This document shows, in pieces, positions 35,705-44,100 of a DNA stretch of 64,000 nt. The stretch's first letter is position 1. Each line of letters starts with the position of its first letter. The notes under the pieces were generated by a model. The model was given only the letters and a program-made list of their open reading frames with translations, did no database searches and had not been told where the DNA came from. The translations under genes and the position numbers were made by a program. This stretch comes from Burkholderia sp. GTDB taxonomy: Bacteria; Pseudomonadota; Gammaproteobacteria; Burkholderiales; Burkholderiaceae. Where the stretch lies: contig JAIRVP010000049.1 in assembly GCA_031253835.1 (NCBI GenBank), positions 1 to 64,000 on the forward strand, read 5' to 3'.

Positions 35705-36376
35705 CTATCGGCTCTTGCCGCCGGGCACCTTGCCCTCCACCAGGCTGTACACCGTCGCCAGGAACCTCGCGTCGAGCCCCGCCGTCTGCCGCCCCATCGT
35801 GTACTGGAGCGCCAACCCGTCGGCCATCGCGACGAGCAGCATCGCCACGTGCTCGCCGTCGGCCCCCTTCAGGCTCGGATTCAGAGCACAGACAAGCGCA
35901 GCGATGGCTTGCGTCAGGGACGCATACCATTCGTCGATCAGCCGCGCACATTCGGGATCGATCGACGCGAATGAAACGAAGTGGGCCCACAGGGCCGTGC
36001 CCTTGACGTCCTTCACATTCTCGAGCGCCATACCGAGCAATGCATCGAGCGTTTCACGTGGCGACGCGCCGCTTTCGAGCGCCCGCTTCAACTCGCTCAG
36101 GTATGCGTCGATCTCGGGCTCCACGACCGCCCGCAGCACGGCAAGCCGCGTTGGAAAGTAGTACTGGAGGTTGCTGACGCTGATGCCGGCACGCTGCGCG
36201 ACCGCACGCTGGGAGAACTCCAGCGCACCGCTCTCGAGCAAGAGTTTCTTCGCCACGCGCACGATGAGTTTGCGCGTACGCACGCCTTGGGCTCGGAGGC
36301 CGTCAGGCTGCGCGCCGGTGGCTGCTGCACTCGATGTGCGCCGTTTCCTGGTCGGTTGCTCAATAGGCACTGTCAT
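35705..36376 (-). CDS. TetR family transcriptional regulator (paralogue of the one at 21.3 kb)
   Basis: This is a 223-residue TetR repressor. The DNA-binding domain at about residues 30-85 (FSQRAVAQRAGISVSNLQYY, FPTRLAVLRAV) is almost identical to that of the TetR at 20937-21596. The preceding RAQGVRTRKLIVRVAKKLLL is shared too. It stands alone between the cytochrome gene of module 2 and the thioesterase remnant, with its own terminator. As a lone regulator gene inside the island it is a good candidate for binding the repeated TGAC-N8-GTCA palindromes. This is inferred; the ligand is unknown. Confidence 0.9.
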   Translation of the reverse strand: MTVPIEQPTRKRRTSSAAATGAQPDGLRAQGVRTRKLIVRVAKKLLLESGALEFSQRAVAQRAGISVSNLQYYFPTRLAVLRAVVEPEIDAYLSELKRALESGASPRETLDALLGMALENVKDVKGTALWAHFVSFASIDPECARLIDEWYASLTQAIAALVCALNPSLKGADGEHVAMLLVAMADGLALQYTMGRQTAGLDARFLATVYSLVEGKVPGGKSR

Positions 36377-36576
36377 CGCTTCCGTCGTGATCTGGGCGTT
36401 TCCGCCTTCCTGATGTGATAGGACCGGCGTTTCGCCGGTCGCGAACGACTATACCCGATGCCGACACCAATTTCCATCCGGAGCGCCGCCGCCCCGAGCC
36501 TGCCCGCTCCCCCTCGGCGCGCCCGTCCACCCGCGTCGCCGCAACAAGCGCACGGGGTCGATGTGCCTTCTCGGCG

Positions 36577-37416
36577 TTACCTGACGCCGACGTCGTGCCC
36601 GGAAGGCACGTTGGCCAGGTGGTACGCCACTGCATGGATGTCGTCGCCGGACAACCTGGCGACGACGTCATGCATCGGGCCGCCCACATTGGCACGATCC
36701 CCGGTCTTGACGGCCGTGATCTGCTTCACCTGATCCGCCGATGCGGTCGAGGCTGCAGCGTGTGTCGGCGCGATACTCGCCAGATAATGCGCGACGGCCC
36801 GGATGTCCTCATCCGACAATGCGGCGGCCACACCATTCATCGCACCCGTCTCGTCATGCCGCTTGCCCGCCCGGAACGCGGCGAGCTGGCCCGCCAGATA
36901 GGCCTCGCCCTGTCCCGCGAGGCGAGGCGCGTGCTCGTTACCCGTCAGGCCCGCGCCATGACATGCGACGCAGCTCCTCGCCTGCACCACCGACAGGCCG
37001 CGCGCGGCAAGCACCCCGTCGACCCGGATCTTCTCGTTCTGGACCGGCGCCTGGCGCGCAAAATACTCGGCCAGCAGCTTCATCTGTTTCTCGTCCATGC
37101 CGCGCGCGAGCGGCCCCATGTACGGGTCCGGCCGGCGGTCGCTGGCAAACGCGCGAAGCTGGGCCTCGATGTAGGCAGACGACTGACCGGACAGCGCAGG
37201 ATATCCGCCGTTACCGGATTGCCCGCGCGGACCGTGACAGATAAAGCACGTCTCCTGCGGCTGAGGCCACGGGCCGGCATCGGCCTTGAGCGTGTCGACC
37301 TCGCCATCCAGCGCTTTCCCGAAGCGGTAATAGCCATATAGATCGCGCCCGAACAGTACGCCAGCCGCCGACACGGCCGCCACCACGACAACCCCGATGA
37401 TCAATGCGCGCTTCAC
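36577..37416 (-). CDS. Membrane-anchored diheme cytochrome c with partial third repeat
   Basis: This 279-residue cytochrome has an N-terminal anchor (ALIIGVVVVAAVSAAGVLFG), two heme sites (CFICH and CVACH) and the c4-like layout of the paralogue at 32668. The last 60 residues contain an extra half-domain, GGPMHDVVARLSGDDIHAVA, which repeats the end of domain 2 (GAMNGVAAALSDEDIRAVAH) but has no CxxCH, so it binds no heme. Translation starts at GTG, directly after the amine oxidase stop, with GGAGG 5 bases upstream, which indicates coupled translation. It is the likely electron acceptor of amine oxidase 2. Confidence 0.9.
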   Translation of the reverse strand: MKRALIIGVVVVAAVSAAGVLFGRDLYGYYRFGKALDGEVDTLKADAGPWPQPQETCFICHGPRGQSGNGGYPALSGQSSAYIEAQLRAFASDRRPDPYMGPLARGMDEKQMKLLAEYFARQAPVQNEKIRVDGVLAARGLSVVQARSCVACHGAGLTGNEHAPRLAGQGEAYLAGQLAAFRAGKRHDETGAMNGVAAALSDEDIRAVAHYLASIAPTHAAASTASADQVKQITAVKTGDRANVGGPMHDVVARLSGDDIHAVAYHLANVPSGHDVGVR

Positions 37417-38895
37417 TCAAACCTCCGTCGTCCGATGCGCGAGCGCACCCAATACCTGCAGTGCGGCACGATGCCCCGAACGCACAGCGCCATCCATTGC
37501 GCCGGCCCAGATGTCGGCAGTCTCCGTTCCGGACCAGATCAGCCGCCCCGCCGGCGGGTGCAGATACTCGCCCCATGTCGTCCAGAAGCCGGGCGGGATC
37601 GGATGAATGCAGGTCAGCGACCACGGGTCCACCTTGCCCCAGTCGTAATCGTGGAACTGCGTCGGCCGCAACGCCTTGTCCCCGAGCGCCTGCGCATAGA
37701 TCGCGGAAAGCGTCCGTTCCGCCAGCTTCGCGTCGCTCGCGAGCGCGCCCGGTGCGATGAAGGCGTTGATGACGCCGATCGAGCCGTCGGGCGGCGAGTT
37801 GTCATAGGTCCACAACAGCGGACCGTTGACCGGGATGACCTGCCCGTTGTACCCGTCGTCCCGCCAGAACGGCCGGTCGTAGACGTGAACCGTCTTGCGC
37901 ATCGGCGCGTAGGCTGGCCACAGGCGCTGTAACTGCACGCGACCGTCCGGCAGCGGCGGGTCGAATACGACCTGGTTGCACAGCGCCGGATTCAACGCGA
38001 CGATCACGCGACGCGCGCGCACGACGCCCTGGTCGGTGAAGAGTTCGACCACCTCGCGATTCCAGCCGGAAATCTTGCGCACCGGGCAGGACAGCTTCAC
38101 CCGTTCGCCCAGTTCGCTCGCCATCCTGATGCTCAGCACCTGCGAACCGCCGACGAAGCGCGATTCCTGTGCGCCCCCCTTGATCGACTCGAGCTGGTCG
38201 TAGTCGCTCTTCGCGCTGTTGATCGTCGCCAGGTAGTGCAGCAAACCGAGCTGCGCCGGCGCCGTACCGAGCGACAATCGGGCCGCCAGGGTGAACGAGA
38301 ACTTCTCCTCGTTGGTCAGGCCTTGCCGCGCAAGCCACGCGCCCAGCGACAGTTTGTCGAGCGCCGCCGCGTTCGGCGCTTTCCACGGTGCCGCCGAAGG
38401 CACGTGCTTCGCCATGGCGCTGAGCCGGGCGGCAATCGTGCGGTTGCCGCCCACCGTGCCCTGCGTATCCTGGGCCACCCGGGCACCGTCCGCGAGAAAC
38501 ACCGTCTTGCCCGCGTAGTACGTATCGAACGTATCGACCTTCAACTCGCGCGCGAGATCGACGATCGCCGTCTGGCCGGGACCGAACCATTGGCCGCCGG
38601 CCTCGGAGATCCTCCCGCCACCGAGGTCGTGGTTGTAGGTTCGCCCGCCGACGCGATCGCGCGCCTCGAGCACGACGAACGATTCACATCCGGCACGCTT
38701 CAGGTCGCGCGCGGCGGTCAGCCCCGCGAGCCCCGCGCCGATGATCGCGACGTCAAGCACGCCGTCGTTCCCGGCGACTGCGCTGGCCGCCTGCGCGAGC
38801 GACACATCGCCGGCTGCAAGCGATGCTGCACCGACCGCAGCGAGGCGCAAGATGTTGCGCCGGGTCTGTGCATCCGGCCTGGGTTTGCGATTCAT
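37417..38895 (-). CDS. Tat-exported flavin amine oxidase, module 2
   Basis: This 492-residue paralogue of the enzyme at 33335-34822 shares LDVAIIGAGLAGLTAARDLK, LEARDRVGGRTYNHDL and WSGTETADIWAGAMDGAVRS. The N-terminus TRRNILRLAAVGAASLAAG is a twin-arginine signal, and the start at 38895 gives it the correct place. The ATG has AAGGA upstream. It is followed directly by the diheme cytochrome gene and preceded by a TetR gene. The amine substrate is unknown; the two copies may serve two related substrates or steps. Confidence 0.92.
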   Translation of the reverse strand: MNRKPRPDAQTRRNILRLAAVGAASLAAGDVSLAQAASAVAGNDGVLDVAIIGAGLAGLTAARDLKRAGCESFVVLEARDRVGGRTYNHDLGGGRISEAGGQWFGPGQTAIVDLARELKVDTFDTYYAGKTVFLADGARVAQDTQGTVGGNRTIAARLSAMAKHVPSAAPWKAPNAAALDKLSLGAWLARQGLTNEEKFSFTLAARLSLGTAPAQLGLLHYLATINSAKSDYDQLESIKGGAQESRFVGGSQVLSIRMASELGERVKLSCPVRKISGWNREVVELFTDQGVVRARRVIVALNPALCNQVVFDPPLPDGRVQLQRLWPAYAPMRKTVHVYDRPFWRDDGYNGQVIPVNGPLLWTYDNSPPDGSIGVINAFIAPGALASDAKLAERTLSAIYAQALGDKALRPTQFHDYDWGKVDPWSLTCIHPIPPGFWTTWGEYLHPPAGRLIWSGTETADIWAGAMDGAVRSGHRAALQVLGALAHRTTEV

Positions 38896-38955
38896 TGTCA
38901 GATTCCTTCCGTCCTCGTCAATTTGTCCTTTCACCGGCATGCCGCGATCGCGTGG

Positions 38956-39630
38956 TCATTCCATCGGCTCGTCGCATCGGCTGCCCGCGAACACCCGCGT
39001 CCCCCCCGCGTCGACCCACGCGTCGGTCAGGTGCCATCGTCCGCTCGCGCCGTCAGCCAACACGTCGTCATCCAGCCCCGCCAATCCGAGCGTCAGCAAC
39101 TCGACCGGCAACGGCAGCCACCTATGCGCGTGCTCGGCGAGCGCGCAGGCGCAAGCCTCGATCCGAACACGCCGCTCGTTCAGGAATGCGGCGAATCGAA
39201 CGCGGAACGGTTGGTCATGCACGGACAGGAGTGCCGCTTCCATCCACATGACGCATGCGTCAGGCTGTCGATAGCGTTGCCTGAAGTACGCTTGCATCGC
39301 GCGCTCCGTCACCTCGCGGTCGTTACGCGCTTCGACGATGAGCATCAGTTCACGCTCGACATCCTCGTGATCGCGCCTCAGCAATTCGAGCAGCACGACG
39401 GTCTTGTCGCGGAAATTCGAATAGAACGCGCCGCGCGTATAGCCCGCCGCGACGGCGATGCGTTCGATGCTCGCCGCCGCATACCCCCGTTCAACAAAGA
39501 TCGTTCGTGCCGCTTGCAGCAGACGCTCGCGTGTGTCGCCGCCGTTCTTTCTCCGCGCGGGCGTCGACTTCACCGCATTTCCAGACCGATTCGCATCGGC
39601 ACTTTCATACGCTTCCAGATCCTCATTCAT
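38956..39630 (-). CDS. TetR/AcrR family transcriptional regulator of module 2
   Basis: This 224-residue protein has an N-terminal TetR helix-turn-helix (RERLLQAARTIFVERGYAAA, then IERIAVAAGYTRGAFYSNF at about residues 32-78). It is not closely related to the other two TetR proteins of the window. The gene lies 10 bases after the polytopic membrane protein gene and 60 bases before the amine oxidase gene, inside the module 2 operon, so it is likely its local regulator. The ligand domain gives no hint of the ligand. Confidence 0.9.
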   Translation of the reverse strand: MNEDLEAYESADANRSGNAVKSTPARRKNGGDTRERLLQAARTIFVERGYAAASIERIAVAAGYTRGAFYSNFRDKTVVLLELLRRDHEDVERELMLIVEARNDREVTERAMQAYFRQRYRQPDACVMWMEAALLSVHDQPFRVRFAAFLNERRVRIEACACALAEHAHRWLPLPVELLTLGLAGLDDDVLADGASGRWHLTDAWVDAGGTRVFAGSRCDEPME

Positions 39631-39640
39631 GTCAGGATTC

Positions 39641-40339
39641 CTATTCGAATGAGAAAAACTCTTGCCACCGGAGCATGCCTGCTGCGTCGGTCATTTCGAC
39701 ATGATGCTTCCGTTCCAGCGCGCAGTAAGCGTAGTAGATCGCAACCGCGAAATATGACCACGTCAGCAACGCCAGCACGGGAAAGCTGAATACGGCCCCG
39801 TGCGCATTGGCGGGCATCTTGTACAGGTCATCGACGTACACGACGATCAGCGACAGCACGAGCGCAAGCGTCGTCGTCGCCGCATGAAACGTTTCCCCGG
39901 CGCGCAACAGCCGCACGGCGACATAACCCAGATAGAGCGCCAGCAAGGCCCACATCGCAACGTAGAAATACGGCAGGACGATATCGACGAACTCGAGCGT
40001 CATCAGCGCCAGCGTTCCCACCACGGCCATCCCGAACAACATGACGACCTGCTGGGCCATCGGCCGGTACTCATGGGTGACGGCCATCATGCCGGCAGCC
40101 GCGATAACCGGGATGCCGAATGCTCTCGTGAATATGTCCAGGAAATGGGCCACGCCGGACGAACATGACCAGCCCGTTGCCATGAAAATCAGCGCATTGA
40201 TGGAGGACGCCGTCACGACCCACCAGGCGAATCCGAGCAACGGATTGCGCTTGCGGACAAACTTCAGGCCATACGTTCCTGTCGCCCACGCCAGCAAGGC
40301 GACGGACAACCAGATGTCAGGAGATCTGAAATTCATCAT
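39641..40339 (-). CDS. Polytopic membrane protein of amine-oxidase module 2
   Basis: This 232-residue protein with about seven membrane helices (for example IWLSVALLAWATGTYGLKF and LALVLSLIVVYVDDLY) is the paralogue of the protein at 31878-32633. ATG 40339 is chosen because a GGAAA box precedes it and because it matches the paralogue's N-terminus; the open frame to 40462 adds an Arg/Cys-rich stretch without membrane character. It is the first gene of module 2. Its repeated company with an amine oxidase and a diheme cytochrome suggests a shared function, still unknown. Confidence 0.8.
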   Translation of the reverse strand: MMNFRSPDIWLSVALLAWATGTYGLKFVRKRNPLLGFAWWVVTASSINALIFMATGWSCSSGVAHFLDIFTRAFGIPVIAAAGMMAVTHEYRPMAQQVVMLFGMAVVGTLALMTLEFVDIVLPYFYVAMWALLALYLGYVAVRLLRAGETFHAATTTLALVLSLIVVYVDDLYKMPANAHGAVFSFPVLALLTWSYFAVAIYYAYCALERKHHVEMTDAAGMLRWQEFFSFE

Positions 40340-40542
40340 GAAATTTCCAGTACCGATTCGGTTCGATGCTTCATTTTTCCCAGACCAACGCTCGCTCGAC
40401 GCGGTTGAGCACGCCCAGCGGCGTACTCGTATTTCCCGCTCACACCGGCTGCGACACCGCATGTCACCCTTCGTCGCTTCCCTCCTTGTTTATCGAACAG
40501 CTTTGGATCAAGCGGACCGGGACGCCCTTAAATAGAAAATGG

Positions 40543-40558
40543 TGACTAATATAGGTCA
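40543..40558. promoter_or_regulatory. Candidate TetR-type operator, copy B
   Basis: TGAC-TAATATAG-GTCA is a 16-bp near-palindrome 204 bases upstream of the module 2 operon. It is the clearest copy of the element shared with sites at 34996 (A), 11761 (C) and, in part, 31735 (E) and 45969 (D). A half-site spacing of this kind suits a TetR dimer. Confidence 0.5.
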
Positions 40559-40579
40559 TAATACATAACAACTGGTCAC

Positions 40580-40603
40580 AAAAAAAGCAGGGTATTCCCC
40601 TGC
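40580..40603 (-). terminator. Terminator-like hairpin upstream of module 2
   Basis: On the - strand GCAGGG-GAATA-CCCTGC is followed by seven T. This is a standard intrinsic terminator. It separates the module 2 operon from the IS scar and from rhs 2 transcription, which also runs leftward. Confidence 0.6.
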
Positions 40604-40651
40604 CTCGAAAGCACCTGGATCGCTTGAAAGCATCGTCAGGCATCCAGCCAA

Positions 40652-41145
40652 CCCGTGGCCTGCGAGAAGCTGTGGGAATGCCACGGGCTGCAGTCGTCGA
40701 AGGAAACGGTCTGGAGGCTGATGACAGACGCCGGGCTCTGGATTCCGCGCCAGCAGCGACCGCCGAAGGTGTATCAGCCGCGAGCACGGCGAGCCTGCCT
40801 AGACGAATTGATCCAGATCGATGGCAGCGACCATCGGTGGTTCGAGGAGCGGGCGTCGGCCTGCACGCTGCTGGTGTATGTGGACGACGCGACGAGCCGG
40901 CTGATGATGCTGCACTTTACGCGAACCGAATCGACCTTCAGCTACTTCGAGTCGACGCGGGCGTACATCGAGCGCCACGGCAAGCCGGTAGCGTTTTACA
41001 GCGACAAAGCCAGCGTATTTCGCAGCACGACCGCGAGCAAACCCGGCAACCGCCGTCTGGATCCATGAGGCGCCAACCGGGCGCTGTCGGTCATCCGTTG
41101 GAATGCCACGAAATTCGGTTTCCCGGTGCGAGAGACGTCAATGAA
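40652..41145 (+). mobile_element. ISNCY remnant, two rearranged pieces in tandem
   Basis: The first piece (about 40652-41025) matches bases 8384-8750 of the left ISNCY copy. The second (about 41030-41145) starts again with DNA equal to bases 8290-8352, then jumps to bases matching 8399 onward. So an internal segment of the same IS type is present twice, with a deletion in the second piece. The remnant stops about 10 bases from the rhs 2 stop codon. Neither IS end is present. Confidence 0.75.
40655..41030 (+). pseudogene. ISNCY transposase fragment
   Basis: Residues from ACEKLWECHGLQSSKETVWR to GKPVAFYSDKASVFR match the middle of the transposase at 8100-8755. Both the N-terminal helix-turn-helix region and the part with the catalytic Glu are missing. 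The homology ends at the same SVFR position as in the left copy, after which the frame reads into a repeated N-terminal piece (KPGNRRLDP). It is not functional. Confidence 0.8.
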
Positions 41146-41154
41146 GGAGGTGGA

Positions 41155-44100
41155 CTATTGGGGGTGAAGATGGCGGAGTGCGCAAGGAGCCCCCCTTTTA
41201 AGGAACCCTATGTCATAACCCTCCAATCCCCCATGAAAGTGACCGAACGAATGTCCGCCTTCCTCTGTCGGGTGCCACACCCAAAGGGTTGTGTTATCCG
41301 GCATGAACAGCGGTGTTGCCCGTCGACAATTTATGCAAGGCCCGCCAGGATAGTTGATGTGCACGGAAGCGACGCTGCCTTCACCTGGGAGGAGAAGACC
41401 CGATTTCGGCTCGACATCCCAACTGGCGCCCCGCATCAAAGAGGCTAGCGTCCCGCTATATTCGCCTATTTTTCTAGTGACAGCGGGCCGGTATTCATCC
41501 ATTCCGCTGACTATTTTCAAGCCTTCGTCCTGACTTGAACCGTAATGCACCCCGGTCGTTTCGCGCCCTTCCCAAGGAGGTAGTTTGTTATGCGGGTCAA
41601 ATTTTCCGGCAGTCAGGCCTAGCGGATCGACCCAATTGTTCGTTGCTGGTGCATATCCGTAAAGATTGAGTCCACCCTCAAGGCCAACGGGATCCTGGCT
41701 GATGAATGAACACGTGCTTGGATCGAAGTAGCGATACCGGTTGTAATGCAGCCCGCTCTCAGCGTCGAAGTCCTGTCCCTGCAACCTGAGCGGTTGATCA
41801 CTCCCCTCCCAATGTTCGGCGCCTTCGATCGACCGGTAACGCACCTCCCATATGACCTGCCCAGAGGCATCATGCATCCGCACGGGCGCCCCGTTTGGAC
41901 CATTCTGGTAGAAGTACGTCCATTCCAAGCCCGGTGCCGCTCGTCCCGTCGCCTGCTTCGATACTCCGCCCGCCGCCAAATCACAATTCACCATTGCGAG
42001 CGGCCGAAACGTTTCAGGATAGTAGATCCACTCTTTGACACGACCAGCATCCGGGAGCGTGTCGCCGTGCAGATCCCGATCTGTCACACGCCCCCCGTCT
42101 TCGCCCGTCACATGCTCGCCTACGCGCGTATTGCCATCCCAGAAGAAGTGGCTGATGCGCGATGGCGAGATTGGCGCCACGCTGTCGGCTGGCCCAACAT
42201 GGGCAATCTTGCGGACCCGCCGGTGGAACGGGTCGTATTCGTACCTCGCACAAATCCAGACCTGGTTTTCCTTCGCTCCGGCAAGCGCTGGCCGCACCGC
42301 CACCGTTTCGACCAGTTGTCCGGCGGCATCCCAACGCAGCGTCAGGTTCTGGCTCGCGTCCTGCCGGCTAATCAGGTTTCCCGCCCGGTCGTACGCGTGG
42401 TAGCAGCCGTCGTATTCGCCCTCGCGCACCCACGTTCCCTGCGCGGGCGCACCCGCGCCGCGGTGTTCGTGGATATGCGTCTTCAGCAGGTCGCCGGCGG
42501 GATCATGCAGGTAGTGGCGTAGCCGGCCGATGGGTTCGAGGTGCGAGGTCACGCGGCCCATTGGGTCATACTGAAAGCGCTCAACACCGCCGTGCGAATC
42601 GCGCGTTTCGACCAGTTCGCCGTTGGCGTCGTATGCATATTCGCTTGCGAACAGCACACCGGTGTCCACCAGCAGCGTCCGCTGCGAAGCAAGCCGGCCA
42701 CCCGCCTCGTATGACAATTCGCGCCGCAGGTTTGCGCCCAGTTGCTCGGCGCAAATCTGCCCGCGTGCGTCGCGCTCGAGAAGTACCGGCGCTGCGTCGT
42801 CGATCTGGATCGACGTTACGGCGTCCAGTGCGTCGTACGAGTAACGAACCGTATGTTCGACGACCTCAGTGCCGGCAGCGAACCGGGTCCGGCGTTCGGT
42901 CCGATTGCCGGCCGCATCGTAGAGGCTGCAAATCGTGAACTCATCGCCCTGCTGCTCCGCGATCACGCGCCCTGCATCGTCGTAGCGAAACGCGACGCGA
43001 CAACAAGCGTTCTGCGCCAGCACGAGGTCGCCGCGCCGGTCGTACTCGAAGCGGTCGATTCGCAAGCCGTCCGGTTGCTCCGGGTCCGGCACACACTTCT
43101 GCACGATGCGGCCCAGGCGGTCGTATCGGTACCCGGTCGTCTGGCCCAGCGGATCGATGCTGTCCAGCAGTTCGCCCGTCGGGCCATACCGGTAACGTCG
43201 CGTCTGCCCCCAGTAGTCCGTCTCCGTGACGATACGGCCGAGTGCGTCACGCTCAAGCCCATACAGTTCGCCGCGTTCGTTGACCACACCGACAAGCTGC
43301 TCCTCCGTGTCGTACCGGTATTCGACCACGCTGCCGTCGGGCGCGACCCGCCGACGTAACCTCCCGAGGGCCGAGTACTCCATCTGCGTCCCATAGCCCG
43401 CCGCGTCACGGTAACGGACCGGATTCCCATCCGCGTCGTATACGCAATGAATCTCGTGTCGGCCGGGCTCGATCACACGGGTCAGGTTACCATTGCGGTC
43501 GTACTCGTAGCTGCTCCAGCGTCCGTTCACATCGATCCTCTCCATGACGTTTCCACGCCAGTCGCACCGATACCGGGCACGGTTGCCGAATGCGTCTGTC
43601 CTCGCAGCAGGATTGCCGTCGCGGTCGTAGTCGAAGCGCGTAAGCGCACCGCGCGGTCCTGCATGTTTGACGGGCTGGCCATATTGATCGTACACGTAGC
43701 TCGAAGTCGCGCCCCCCGGTGCAGTCTGCGCGAGCAGGTTGCCGCGCGCGTCCCATTCGTAGCGCCACTGCCGCCCGCCGGGCAACGTGACGCAGACGGG
43801 ACGGTGGTCCGCGTCGAATTCCGTGTGGATCGAGCTGCCGTCCGGCAGCGTCTGTACGACGAGGCAGCCGTAGCGGTCATATTCCCATCCAGTCGTGCGT
43901 CCAGCCGGATCGGTCCGCGCGTTCGCACGTCCCTGCACATCGTAGAGATAGCTGGTCACGCCTCCGAGCGGATCGATTTCGGCCACTGGCATCCCGCGCG
44001 CGTTCAGCTGCATCACCGAGATATGGCCCAGCGAATCGATGATGCATGTTTCCATTCGCGCCCGGTCGTACACGAAGCGGTAATCGAACAATCCCTCGTT

